NCBI GenBank assembly: GCA_946406115.1
Contig: OX291562.1
Span: forward strand, 1,394,001 to 1,458,000
Direction of reading: 5' to 3'
Length of the DNA stretch: 64,000 nt
From: Apoda limacodes
Taxonomy: Eukaryota > Arthropoda > Insecta > Lepidoptera > Limacodidae
Shown here: positions 20,291 through 32,311 of the stretch, piece after piece
Numbering within the stretch: position 1 is the stretch's first letter
Layout of the letters: each line of letters begins with the position of its first letter
The notes under the pieces: model-generated
Told to the model about the DNA's origin: nothing
Seen by the model: only the letters and a program-made list of their open reading frames with translations
The model's database searches: none
Made by a program: the position numbers and the translations under genes

Positions 20291-22354
20291 TTTGCTAGTC
20301 CATAACTATGTGTTCGACAGCGAAGTGTGGAAGATAAAATGTTCTTCCATCAGCGTTGTTACGCGGTGCCTTCTCTGCGTACCTCTTTGCGAGGAGATTG
20401 GTCATTTGGATCTCATATTCCTTTTTTAACTCTTTGTTTTGATCCAGTTTCTTTTCGACAATTTCCATTTTCCTGAAGGCTTGCTTACAATTGTTTGGAA
20501 GAACTTCATCTTCTTTCTTCCACAGAAGTCCAGTTTCGTATTGCCCATCAGGCAATTTCTTTGTCGTCTTCTCCAGAACTTCCAGGTCTCTTCTGTCGCT
20601 GTCATGGCTCGGCAGCTTGGCTTCAATCCCCAGGGACTCTAATTTGAAGAAGTCTCGAACGATCTCTTTGATTTTCTCTTCGTTCGAGATGCGACAGTGG
20701 TTGACAAAATGCACTGCTACTGTTGAAACAGCGTCACAGCCATGTAGCACCCACCCAAGACTGGTGAGTGAGGCTACGGGCTCAGTCTTCTTCCCCTTCT
20801 TCAACCTTCTTGTCACTATGAGTCCCCAGTGGTCTTGCCCGATAAGCAGCAGGCTCTTCTTTATTGTAGACCAGCTGATCCTTAATAGCGCTTAAGGTCC
20901 TCCATTGTTCGAAGTTCTATTGCCCTCTTGTCTCTTCTGTACGCCCCTTTGATTTTAATTCTGAGACGTTCGGAGCTATTTTTCTTTATTATCTTTCCGC
21001 CAACAGTTTCTATGGTCAGAGTCTCTTTCTTCCCATTGACTCTGATTTGTTCAGCAACTTTCAAGTCCAATAGTGACACCGTAGAGCCCTCGTCCAGAAG
21101 CGCCAAGACCCTTGCATGCCTCTTCGGTCCATATAAATCTCCTGGCATTATTTTCAAGTAGACCTTTTCGTTACTTATTGTTGTATGGATCGAAGCAATT
21201 TTTTCTTCGGCTTCTTCTTCCACTTGCTGTTGTTAGCAGTTGGCAACATTGACTGGTGCCTGGTGCTTCTGCTCTGTTTGGCGGTATCTCTGAATGGAGG
21301 GACGTGTGATGCCATCTGCCGCACTTCTTGCATACCGGTGCTTTGCAATTCAGTCTTGAATGCCGGGAGCGTAGGAATTTGAAGCATGTCCTTGTTTTCT
21401 TCGCTATGTCCCATTTTCCATTCAGGTAGGCTTCTTTGAAAGTTTTGCAGTCAAGCAAGTAATGACCGCCATCGCATTCTGTACAGGCGATTTTCTTCCT
21501 TTCTTGAGGCGGCTCCCGTACGTTGTTTACTGGCTTGTGCTCTTCTATTCTTGCTTCCAGTCCAGCCATGACTTGGCCAGCAGAATACCAGCTTGGCCCT
21601 TTTGACTCGGTTCAACGACGGGCTGTGAGAATTGTCGACGATTCCAAACTTACTTGTTGTATCGAGCCCTTAAGTCTGAGGCGAGAATTTGCCTCACTGA
21701 GTGTGTTCTACTACTTGTACAATGGGTTGTGTTCTGAGGAATTGTTCGAAATGATGCCCACGGCTACTTTCTACCATCGCACCGCTCGCCATCGGCAGGG
21801 AATTCATTCTAACACTTTGGAACCTAAATGGTTGCGTACAGTGCGGTTTCAGAGAAACTTCCTCCCGCTATCGCTTAAGTTGTGGAATGAGTTCCTTGCC
21901 AAGGTTTTCTGCAAGGACTACAGTACGGAGTTCTTCGAGAAAGAAGTTATTAGATTTCTGAAGGGTCGGCAACGCGCAAGTGATACCCCTGGTGTTGCCA
22001 GCGTCCATAGGCTACGGTGACCGCTTACCAACAGGCGGACCGTAAGCTTTTTTGCCACCTTAGAGGTATGAAAAAAAAAAAAAAAAACTTACATACTTTA
22101 AACTTAAACTTGTTGTGACTTTATTTTTCTTCACTTACAGACTTTATTATTTATAGTGTAAAATAAATACACTATATCATATAACTTACAAAAATCTTAC
22201 AAATTACCAACAAAATATTTTTACATACTATTTTTAGTGTTACCTTGTGTGTCAAGTACGACTTTATTTAATAAAATTCTTACTTTAAATTTTTTTACAA
22301 TTTATCCTTATACGTTAAACTTATTTATGTATTTTGTGTGATCCGTCGCTAACA
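20291..22354 (-). pseudogene. second Pao copy, minus strand, rearranged
   Basis: In element order (high to low coordinates) it has the first 267 bp of an LTR (22354 down to 22088, starting TGTTAGCGACGGATC). A CR1-like 3' end follows (copy 3, 21585-22087), then Gag from GLEAR with a jump of about 400 bp to EEHKPVNNVREPP near 21540. The Cys/His motifs, the protease LLDEGSTVSLLDLKV (about 21090) and LLIGQDHW then LIVTRRLKKG at 20850-20800 come next. It ends at HFAVEH (20291-20310). It keeps the 7 nt missing from the first copy at 11746, which shows that loss is copy-specific. The rest of LTR, gag, pol and the second LTR are absent. Confidence 0.88.
21585..22087 (+). pseudogene. CR1-like LINE copy 3, 3' end only
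   Basis: Begins ATACCAGCTTGGCCC and encodes only the C-terminal domain: FDSVQRRAVRIVDDSKL, IEPLSLRREFASLSVF, MPTATFYHRTARHRQG, LWNEFLAKVFCKDYS and GVASVHRLR, ending at the stop at 22018-22020. The frame is open, the tail GCCACCTTAGAGGTATG ends in 17 A (22071-22087). It sits exactly where the minus-strand Pao copy lacks LTR and gag sequence. Confidence 0.88.
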
Positions 22355-22526
22355 GTACGCTTAGATCTTTTTAACTAAGCAACGGATTTTAATTTCATCA
22401 ATAGGTAGAGTGATTCGAGAGGATGGTTTATACGCATAGTGTGCGGACAGACCCTTCCTGACGGAGAGGTTGTTCCATAGAATCTTCTTGATTTAGTAAC
22501 TTATTGTACTTACTGTGGTGACTGAA
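22355..22526. repeat. fragment of a common lepidopteran dispersed repeat
   Basis: TTAGATCTTTTTAACTAAGC, GATAGAGTGATTCGAGAGG-like text and the following bases resemble a dispersed repeat I associate with lepidopteran genomes. It is directly next to the Pao LTR end. The family name is not known to me. Confidence 0.4.
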
Positions 22527-25500
22527 AATCTAGCCCACACAAAAACTTAGTGAAAGACAACATATAGTAGTCGATATAGACATATACCGAAAGTGTAGGT
22601 ATATCTACCTAGCTATGAATCGCTACTGACAGTTGGGGTCTCTATCACCAAGCTTATTGGCACTTAGCCAGAGCTCTAAAATCCGAAACCGCCAACTCTC
22701 TCCCTGCATTAACTCGTCCCAACAACGTTCCCGCATTCAATAACGACGAAAAAGCGGATTGCCTAGCGTCTAGCCTCCAAGCCCAATGCCTTAAGCACAC
22801 AGCTATTCGATCCCGACCACGGACGCGAGGTAGACGGTGAAGTGGAGCGCAGAACTTCTCTGCCTCCACAGGACCCCCTGCCCCCTGTCACTATCGACGA
22901 AGTCATACTGGTCATCAAAGACCTACGCCCTCGTAAAGCCCCCGGTGCGGACGGTATCTCTAACGATATCCTAAAGCGCCTCACTCTTCCCCTTCTCTGC
23001 CTCCTAGTAGCGATTGCATCTTTCCCTCCTCAATGGAAGGATGCAATTGTTATAGGCATCCATAAGCCAGGCAAAGCTCGTACCGAGTCGTCCTCCTATC
23101 GCCCTATAAGTTTACTTAAGGCCCTTGGTAAACTCTATGAACGCCTCCTCCTCGCTCGACTACAGAACGCAGAACTATAGTCTCCAGAGGCATTTTAATA
23201 GACGAGCAGTTCGGCTTCCGTGCCAAACACTCATGCGTCCATCAAGTCCTCCGCATAACGGAACATTTTCTCACTGGCTTCCAACCAGCGTTAGGTAAGA
23301 CCCGCCACACGGGCGCTGTCTTCTTCGATGTGGCGAAAGCTTTCGACAAAGTCTGGCACATCGGTTTAATTTTTAAACTGTACAACTTTCAGTTGCCAGA
23401 TCGTCTCGTGCTCATCATACGAGACTATTTGTCGAATCGTAGCTTTCGCTACAAAGTTGAAGGCACTCTCTCTTCCCCCCGTCCCATAGAAGCAGGAGTC
23501 CCGCAAGGGTCCGTGCTCGCCCCCATCTTGTACCTTCTGTACACTAACGATATCCCTAAAACGATAGGTACCCATCTAGCCCTCTTTGCGGACGATTCCG
23601 CTCTCTATACCACCGATAGGCAAGTGAGTCGAATCACTAAGAGACTCCAACCCGCTATAACCACCCTAGGCGAATGGTTTGGGAAATGGAGAATCGAGGT
23701 GAATCCCGACAAAAGCTCTGCCGTCCTCTTTACTATAGTCCGCCCTCCGCGGCCACCTCCCCTTTCTCTCTTCGGTCGTGCCATTCCCTGGCAAAATAAG
23801 ACCAAATATCTCGGTGTGACCATGGATAGTCGTTTGAAGTTCCACGCTCACACCAAAATAGTCAGAGACCGAGCCGCTTTTGTCCTCAGTCGTCTTTATC
23901 CCATGATAGGCAAGTACAGTAAGATGTCGCTTAGAAATAAGCTGAATCTTTACACAACTTGCATCCGCCCCATACTAGCTTATGCTAGCGTAGTCTTTGC
24001 GTTATCCAAGCGCAATCTCCACTAACTTCTAAACTCCAAAACCGCTTTCTCAGAGCGGCCTCTGGAGCCTCTTGGTACGTCCGCAATGCGGACCTACACA
24101 GACACTTCGAACTCCCCACGATTCCCCAATATTTCAAAGACTTGGCAGTCCTCTTTTTCGAGCGTACGCAAAATCACCCGAATCGATTAATTGTGCAATC
24201 CACGAGGTATCAAAGAGTGCCGGGGCGCTTTTCGCCCCCACTCAATCGCAACCGTACCCGCGTAACGGGGAACTCCCCTCCTGGCGGTGACTCACCTTCG
24301 GGTTCGAGACTCACGCCGGTCGAAGGGACGCCCCCGAGAGCGACAACCCAAGCTGAGGCTTCCCCCACGGGGAGCCCTTGAGCGTTGGGCGCTATATGGG
24401 CTGAGGCTCCTTCAGAGTCTCGCCCCAAAAGCCCGGTGAAGCAGTAATGGCTGCAACAGCTAACTGCATACAGCTCAGAAAAAAAAATGGGGTCTCTATC
24501 GGCTATTGCCATCACGGTCACACGATTCGTGGCTTGACTATAAAATAACGTTGTTTTACATTTTTAGGTTTTATAGCCAAACGGCAGGAGCTATAATGAC
24601 GATTTAGGTGTCCTAAGATAGAGCTTTCGGAGGCGATTCCAACGACGTATCGTGGTATGTTCCATCGTCTACGGTTAGGCCGTAGTGAGAGAAGAGCTGA
24701 AATTCTAGCTCTCAGGGCTTTCTGCCTACACTAGATGACTACAGACTTTGTGTTATATGTCAAAAAATGGACCTAAAATTCGGACATACCTTTCAGTGTT
24801 TTTGGTGTCTGTCAGTATGTTAAATCATGAAAAAATGTGTGATATAAGTTTTCAGGATTTTCCTTGTGCTCCTGTACTTCAGGGCTTAAAGTTACCTGTA
24901 TGAAACCTATTTATCTTGGTAGATGCCTATGAAAGGTATCTAGTGATATATTTATCTTTATCCTATGTAACCCGGTTACTGAGTTATAAGCTATCGTATT
25001 TCATAACTTTACACGTAATTTGTGCCCCAACCATACTACTTATCGTAACGGTATAGATACTTACGTGTAGGGGCAAAGGTGTGCTTTTAACCTGTAATGC
25101 TTATTTTAGGCATAGCCTAAGGACTTAATGACCCTAGCCAGGTAAAGTTTTAGACAGTCTTTCTCTTTTTTACCCATAGACCCATCCCATTTGTTTCTCT
25201 ATCGCAGTCTATTATCATAGGAGTGAGGGAGAAAGAATGTACAATACTCAACACGCTAACTATTTTCACCTGTAACTTTACATAGTAGTTCTGTACATTT
25301 TTGCACAACAAATGACATATGTTTTACATACATATATTAAACTAAATTTCCCGCTTTTTTGGGGATAGTCGTGCGTACAAAGTCGACAACATGTCGGTAC
25401 TCACACAATATTATATTTGATATCAACAAATAGTAAAGAGGGGAAATGAAACAAACCTGCTCTACTTTTACCTAACTTAATACAATTTTACACTTATTGT

Positions 25501-25672
25501 TATGACATTTTCTTAAATCTAAACTGGTCCCTCCAAGGAAAATAGTTTTTTATTGTGTAAACGTACTTATTATTAATTTATTATTAAGAAACATTACATG
25601 ATAAAATTATGCAATTTTATATAAATGATTTTGGATGCAATTTGTGTTGCATTCTTGCAGCGGTGATAACAC
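22527..25672 (+). repeat. repeat A: unclassified dispersed repeat, interrupted by a Jockey copy
   Basis: Pieces 22527-22646 and 24501-25672 (about 1.3 kb together) match, in reverse complement, 62677-64000 at the window end. A fragment also occurs at 51741-51843 (GGAGTGAGGGAGAAAGAATG). The left limit is unknown because the second copy runs off the window. It ends near GCGGTGATAACAC (25672). No long ORF, terminal repeat or RT motif is seen, so the class is undetermined; a non-autonomous DNA transposon or a non-coding part of a larger element is possible. Confidence 0.85.
22647..24487 (+). pseudogene. Jockey-type LINE copy 2, 5'-truncated, with 13-bp target duplication
   Basis: Starts at the point matching about 7121 of the full-length copy and ends in a short A run. 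TGGGGTCTCTATC flanks it at 22634-22646 and 24488-24500, inside repeat A. It encodes part of RT: PRKAPGADGISNDIL (near 22935), VAKAFDKVWH, GVPQGSVLAPILYLLYTNDI and LALFADDSALY. Damage: a deletion near 23013 beside the hairpin, a frameshift near 23170, a stop near 24024 and loss of about 200 bp near 24205. The last 170 bp match the full-length copy closely. Confidence 0.92.
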
Positions 25673-26261
25673 ATAGGTAAATATTGTTGTTTGTTATTTG
25701 TTAAAATATGACAAAAATTGTTCAAGATGTCGGAAAAATCATGCGCTGGCTTAGAGTTCCATACATTTTTAACAGATGGCGGTGCAAGTTAGTTAATCGT
25801 CATAAATATGTCCCGATTGGGTAATTGTAATAGCTACCCCTTTGTTGTACAGATGGCGCTAAAGTGCATTGACTTTATGGGCAGAATGACATCTGCTGTG
25901 CTGTGCCAGCTAGTATTAACATACATAATGGTTTCGTGTGTTATCGGCTTAACTAAACATGGTGGTTGTAAGATCTGCTTACGGATTGCAAATAGTTTAA
26001 GTAGAAGTAGTAATGTGGTTATTTACGAATAATTTTATGTATCTTAGGAATAAGTAATTAATTAAATATATAATTAATTATATCATTCATATATGTTGAT
26101 TTACAATATATTTTCCTATATTAAGGTTTATATGTGTTTCCATGTGTGTGTGTGTGTGAGTGTGAAAGGGTAGAAAGATTAAGTTAACGTCGTTTTTAGG
26201 TCGTCATTCTTATCAACAAGCAGCATATTCTCATTTTCATCGTAACTTAATTTTGTCAAAT
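25673..26261. other. intergenic stretch, no gene recognised
   Basis: AT-rich, with the phrases AGATGGCGGTGCAAG (25778) and CAGATGGCGCTAAAGTG (25850), an AATTAAT-rich segment near 26055, and a (TG)n tract at about 26141-26162. The open frame 25808-26032 has no motif. Confidence 0.5.
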
Positions 26262-26712
26262 AAAATCGGCCTAGTGCGAGTTGGACTCGTGCACCAAGGG
26301 TTCCGTACCATTATCTAAAAAACCGAAAATATCACATTTGTTGCATGGGAGCCCCCTTTTAATATTTTTTTTTCTTTGTAATTTAACTATTTATTTTTAA
26401 GGTGAATAAATAACTAAAGATTCTGTAAATATTTCAAGTGTGTAACTGTTTCCGTTGTCAATATGGAACAAAAACAAGCAAAAAAATCACGTATGTTGTA
26501 TGGAAGCTACCTTAAATTTTAATTTTATTCTGTATTTTAGTATTTGTTGTCATAGCAGCAACAGAAATATATTTGCTGCGAAAATTTCAACTGTCTTTAC
26601 TATCACGGTTCAAGAGATACAGCGTGGTGACAGACCGACGGACGGACGGACAGTGGAGTCTTATGACAGGGTTCTTTTTAACCTTTGGATACAGAATCCT
26701 AGAAATCGTATA
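26262..26712 (+). repeat. GGGTTCCG dispersed repeat, full-length-looking copy
   Basis: Begins AAAATCGGCCTAGTGCGAG, has AAGGGTTCCGTACCATTA near 26297 and the tract GACCGACGGACGGACGGACA near 26633. It ends ACCTTTGGATACAGAATCC. The same ends occur in 43168-44095 and 16533-16577. It is of a kind I know as very common in Lepidoptera; the class is not certain. It has no coding capacity. Confidence 0.75.
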
Positions 26713-28034
26713 AAGCTGTTTTACATTTGTGTAGTGTAAGAGGATAGAGATTTATGTATTTACTACTATTTTTGTAAGGAAGCAGCCCCTTATAGCAGAA
26801 TCTTCTGTAAGCAAACAATGATGCATACACTATAAACATCCATACTCGTAACAAAGCGTTTCACCAGTTCCAAATTAACATCAATTTTTTTTTATACCAA
26901 CGGCTTAAATTTTTGATTAACTACATTAATATGGGACCACCTCCGAAATATACCCTTAATAGCAAAAAAAATTTCAAATGACACACAAAATATGACCGAG
27001 TTATGACCGAACATTCTTAAAAAAAAACTAACATCCGAGTGATAACCTCCTCCTTTTAGAAGTCGGTTAAAAATCGGGAGTAACATTCTGAGTTTTACGA
27101 GTATCAGAGTTGTTGCTGTAACAAATGGAGATTCTCCTCTAGTGTCAGAAGATCATGATCTTAATTACCATCCACATATTTCTACTGTCGTCACCAGCTT
27201 TGTGTTTGTCTCGATTTTACAAGAAAAATAAATATTTTCGTTTTAGCCGATATAAATAGGAGCTTGCGGCAATCCTTATTTTAATTGACTTGTACACAGC
27301 TGAGCGGAGTGGTCTCTATTGTATTTTCTGATAGCACGTATAACTTCCTCCTTGCAAATTGCGGTTGTTGATTTCGCTAGTAGGTACAGGACAGGTGTAC
27401 AGGTTGCCCTTAGATTGCGTATTTACTCTGTAAACATCTTGTGTATATCAGATTAGGTTAATTCTATATTTATTGTTTTAAAGATAGAAAGTTAGATTAT
27501 AAAATAATGTTTTACGGGGTTCTTAGCGTGATTAGCTGAGGAAATGAACCGAAAATTATATATTTATAAATGTGAAAGAGACATAGATTATAGATGAAAG
27601 AGACAGAGCTACGTTCGAGAACGTTGGGAATCTGTAGGTCGCGTTCCGATTCAGTCAGTTTTCGATTGAAGTTCGAACAGTTCGTTCCGAGTGAACAAAT
27701 CGCGAGTAGTGACTAATAGTTATCTTCAGTGCGCAGTGCATTCGTTTGAAAAATTAATAGTTCCCGCCATATTCGTTCCCATAGATTAGTGTTTTTAGTG
27801 TTGTTATAGTGCTGCCGTATTTTAATTTCGAAAATACATAAATAGATAGTTCATACAGTCCAATAGGTCAAGAATGATTGCTTGACTTGATAACATGTGC
27901 AAGAACGAGCTAATTAGTCAGTGTCAGTGCACGCCGTAATTATTTAATCAGTGCAAGCAAGCAGTTACAAGTGAGCTAACGTGTGTGTTCTCTTTATTTT
28001 CAAAGTAAAAATAATTATAATTTTGTTATAAAAT
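26713..28034. other. AT-rich stretch leading into the hAT relic
   Basis: No gene seen in 26713-27600. From about 27620 the sequence becomes less AT-biased (TCGCGTTCCGATTCAGTCAG, GTGTGTGTTCTC) and probably is the 5' UTR of the hAT transposase. I looked for a 5' terminal inverted repeat matching GGGCGCCGGCAGGGGGG and did not find one, so the 5' end may be lost. Confidence 0.45.
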
Positions 28035-30105
28035 ATGAGTGACATTAGGCGATTTTTCTGCAAGAGAAAAAAGATTGAAAATGAACACTTTAATGCTAAA
28101 GATTGTCCAAGTACTTCGGCACAGCAAACTACTAGCAAAACTGAATTAACAACACGACAAACTTTAGTTAATATTTATGATGTGGGTTTATATCTGGATT
28201 CTAACGTACTTATCAGTGATGAAATACGATTTAAAGTGCTCAAAACAGCGTGGAAACCTCCGCAAGATTATGATTTCAAGCAGGACATCGATCATTAAAA
28301 CGAAACACAACAACGTGCATTTCGCAACGAGTGGCTCACAGCATACCCTTGGTTAGCCTATTCTGCTCTGGCTATAGGACCACTTTGCCGTACATGTGTA
28401 TTATTTCCCGCACAAATTCATCGAGGCAGTACTCAGGGGGCATTTATTGTTCGGCCATGCAAAAAATATCAAAAATCTCATGCAAATAGCCAGTGGCATC
28501 GTGAATCGGTTATACGTTCTTAAATCTTCTGGAAATCATGCAAAGAAAAAAAATGATGCTTATGAAGAGATTGATACTGAATATCACAGGGAAATTTCAG
28601 AAAACAAAAAAAAACTTCAACCCATTATATCTTCGGTCTTATTTTGTGCTACGCATGAATTACCCCTTCGAGGAAAAACAGAAGATGGGACAGTTTTCAA
28701 ATACTACATTTCCGAGTTGAGGCAGGAGATACGGTTTTAAAAGACCACTTTGCGACTGGTTCGAAAAATGCCCTATATGTATCCCATCAAGTACAAAACG
28801 AAATTATTGAAACCTGTGCTGATGTTCTTCGTGAAACCATTACTGATGAAGCAAAAGAAGCGGCATACTTTTCAATCTTGGCTGAAGAGACAGCGGATAT
28901 AAGCGGGACTGAACAGCTTTCAATGGGCATAAGATACGTCAAGTTTGACTAAACGAAACACAGTTACGTAATACTTGAAGAATTTTTGGGGTACAGACCA
29001 CTTCAAAAATTAGATGCTGCAACGATTTCTAAAGTTATAATATCTTTTTTGACATCATGTGATTTAGATCTTAACAAAATGGTTGGGCAAGGGTATGATG
29101 GTTGCTTCAAAATGGCTGGACATGTTGGTGGAGTTCAGAAAATAATTAATGATAAATATCCCAAAGCAAAGTATTTCCACTGTGCTAGTCACATATTAAA
29201 TCTTGTTGTCAATGATTTAAATAATTTGAGTGAAATAAGAAATACTGCTAGAATGATTAAGGAAACTATAACTTTTTTTAGAGAGAGCATTTTACGGCGA
29301 CAAAAAATTTCAAATATTCCCTTGTTTTGCGAAACCAGATGGCCTTCAGAGTACAAAAGTATTCGAAGTTTCGCTCAAAATTTCACCAAAATTGTAGAAG
29401 CATTACAAGACCTCTCAGAAGATCAAGCCACTAATACTAAGACAAAGGTTAGAGCTTACCAACTGCGCACTGCTTTGACCACCACAACAAATTTTATTGT
29501 GGCATTGCATATTATTGCTACTTACTCGGCAAAGCTTGAGCCTGTCTGCAACCAGCTTCAACAACTTCGATCATTTCTTCTTTAAAAGACAGATTTTCTG
29601 AAACACATAAAAACTGTTCTCTGTTACAACCACACCCAAAAATAATAAAAGGCCTCAGTAAAGAAGAATTTCTTAGAGCTGCAAAAGACATTGAAAATTT
29701 GTATGGGGATCTTTTACCTAATTTTATTTCAGAAATCACGACTTGGTTTGGAATGTGGAAATATCCACAGCCAGCGGCAAATTATATCAGTGGAGTTGAT
29801 TGATATGAAAAACATCTTATAGACTACATCGACGAGGCAAAAGATTTCTTTCCTTCGGTAGCAGAAGCGATCAAGATTGGCCTTAGTCTACCAGTCACAA
29901 CGTGCTCAATAGAAAGATCTTTTAGCACACTGAGGAGAGTTAAAACTTGGAATAGGTCCACAACAGGTGACTAGCGACTGTTTGGATTATGCTTGTTAAG
30001 TGTCTACCGAAGCAAGATAACCAAAGACAATAAAGATAACTTTATAGAAAACGTCATTAATAAGTTCGGTCAAAAACCCCGCCGGCTGCAGTTGTTTTTT
30101 AAATG
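28035..30105 (+). pseudogene. hAT-superfamily transposase (ZMYM1-like, DUF4371 type), broken
   Basis: Cut-and-paste DNA transposase remnant. It begins ATGAGTGACATTAGGCGATT (MSDIRRFFCKRKK), the usual start of this family. After an in-frame TAA near 28296 come the TTF/BED-like finger pieces FRNEWLTAYPWLAY, LCRTCVLFP and HANSQWHRESV. Next are DUF4371 pieces (SSVLFCATHELPLRGKTEDG, FSILAEETADISGTEQLSMG), a stop at 28951, then KMVGQGYDGCFKMAGHVGG, FHCASHILNLVVNDL and ETRWPSEYKS. The C-terminal dimerisation region is near 29880-29990 (PVTTCSIERSFSTLRRVKTW). The usual ADET metal-binding box reads AEET here, so the first catalytic Asp appears replaced. At least three stops or frameshifts disable it. 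Full-length relatives are around 700-800 residues. Confidence 0.88.
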
Positions 30106-30213
30106 ACAATTGTGTAATTACTGCCTACTAATTATTGTGAATAAAAAAATGATTTCCAACAAACGGCTTTTTATTTTAATAATTCCTGTTGATCCCGAGA
30201 TTCCCAAGGAGTT

Positions 30214-30246
30214 CAAGTGCACCACCTGGCACCCCCCTGCCGGCGC
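30214..30246 (+). repeat. probable 3' terminal inverted repeat of the hAT relic
   Basis: GCACCACCTGGCACCCCCCT followed by GCCGGCGCCCAT is a GC-rich block of the kind that ends ZMYM1-like hAT elements (complement starting like CAGGGGCGGCGCC). No partner is found upstream, so this is inference from family style. Confidence 0.45.
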
Positions 30247-31128
30247 CCATATAAGCAGAAGAGACAATATTGATGCTAGTGTAATTTCATCGGGTCAATC
30301 TCGCAGGCTAATAGACTATAATAGCAGGTGCAAATATTTTAATGTGACAACACTTCACAAAAGACGGGAGCTAGCTTTACTAGTTTGTTTGCATAGGATA
30401 TTGCATTCGACAATGGATTCAACTAATCTTTTATCACTTATCATGTTTAACATAAGGCACCGCTGTCGAAACTCTAAAACTTTTACGTTGAATGTATTTA
30501 AAAATAACACTTCTTTCTTTAATCCTCTTGTAAGAATGTGTCGTTTGTATAATGAACTTAGCTCTACTAACCAAAATATAGATATATTTCAATCTTCTCT
30601 CAAACATTTTCTCAGGGATGTCGATAAGGTCACTTAACAATAAAACGTGAATTATTATTTGTTTGTTAAAAATTATAGTGAGCCAAATTTTAATCGAGCA
30701 TTTTTTATTTTTTTTATTTTATTATTTTCTTTTTTTTATCATAAATAGATAAGTAGCAAACTAGCAATATTATATGTACATTGATATGTATATGTATATG
30801 TATGTATGTATATGTATGGTATGTATGTGTATATATTTATATATATATGGATATATATTTGTTATATATTTTTAGTATTTATATACTAAAGGGTATGTAA
30901 TGTATGTAAGGGTCATGTTAATATATGTTTGTGTATGTATTCAAGGTTAGGCATTTATATTAAACAAGTGTATAACTGTCCTGGTTTATGTAAATTGTTC
31001 TGCAATAACATACATGTTTTGGTATGTGTCTAGATTAAAGACTTTAGATCTAAGATATTGGTACACTCATTGTCATATACTGTTTTGTGTGTTGAATAAA
31101 TAAATAAATAAATAAATAAATAAATTTT
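30247..31128 (+). pseudogene. LINE 3' end encoding an RT C-terminal domain, with (AAAT)n tail
   Basis: The open frame to 30637 holds SRRLIDYNSRCKYFNVTTLH, KRRELALLVCLHRILHS, IMFNIRHRCRNSKTF, NTSFFNPLVRMCRLYNEL and IFQSSLKHFLRDV. This is the C-terminal domain that ends many LINE ORF2 proteins (compare the CR1-like copies here). A 3' UTR of about 480 bp with TATG-rich simple sequence follows, ending in TTGAATAAATAAATAAATAA repeats (31092-31127). It joins the hAT end directly, so the LINE was 5'-truncated on insertion or the two were joined by deletion. Confidence 0.75.
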
Positions 31129-32311
31129 AACTTAGGAATTTTCAGAGGAAGACCAAAAACAGTATTTTATCTGCCCTGCAGATGTTAATGATCCACAGAC
31201 AGTCATGGCGTATTAATTTCACAAACTTAATGGTCGTATTTTATCAACAAATATTTACACGGAGAACTACGTGATATTATGAATTTGCTTGGTTTCAAAC
31301 GCCCACTGAAAAATCACGGGAAAAAGGCACGCTAAGGAGGCTCGCGGGGAGGGGGGTGGCGGACGCAGTTACTTAACTGAAAAATTTGAAAAAATCTGTA
31401 ACAACTTTCCACTGCATCATTAATCGTTAACTTGCAACTTAAAATTAATTAATTGATGACACTTGACATTTGACTTAAAATTAAGTTTATTTCTTGGCTA
31501 CTTATTACGTGTCAACAAGATATGAGAGAGTTGTTCATGTTGTCATCAGTGTTTCTCCGACTATTGTACCGAGTATCATTTGACTCAGCATCCCCGGCCT
31601 CACTCGGCTCCTAGATAGTTTACAAATTTTTGGTTGTGTTGGTTACATATATATTTAGATAATACACAGTATATAATTCTGTACAATTTAAATAATTATG
31701 ACACTATAACACTTAAATACTTATTAAATCGTAAATTTGTAACACTTTCAAAACTTTTTAAAGTATTCCTCAAATGAACAAAATCCTATTTGACGTAAGT
31801 AAGACCAAATGAAAATAAGAAAGTAACTGATAGTTACTCATAATAATCTGGATTTTTTTTCGCTAGAAAGCGCTTATTTTGTAATTTTTGGTATTCTTGG
31901 CGCGATACCAGACCGGTTTTTCTTAGTTTTCAAGTAATCCAAGTTTGAATATTTAGGGTATTACCTTTTGACGTAAGGTCAAAAAAGCATCATTTGTTTA
32001 TCAGTTAAAAGTAAACCTTAAATAAACAAAAAAAAAAAATTTGACACGAAAGATTGACGGATGCAACTTAAACTCTTGATAATCTGACTGTTTTCGCTAG
32101 ATGGCGCTTACATAGATATCTTTTGATTTTTTTACGCAAAGTCAACCCGCACTACTATTTTTTCAATAACTATAGAGCTTGCACTATAATCGTTTGAAGA
32201 TTGTGTTTGTTACCGTTTTCATGATACATGATACATGTTACAGCAGAAATAACAAAAATGGTTACTTGTATAAAGACCCTCCTTTTTTGTCTTTTTTTTA
32301 TTTTTAAGAAA
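31129..32311. other. intergenic stretch, no gene recognised
   Basis: The first 250 bp have a coding-like feel (frame containing FSEEDQKQYFICPADVNDP and FHKLNGRILS with stops), but no family is recognised. A GC-rich patch GGCTCGCGGGGAGGGGGGTG lies near 31340. The rest is AT-rich. Confidence 0.4.
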
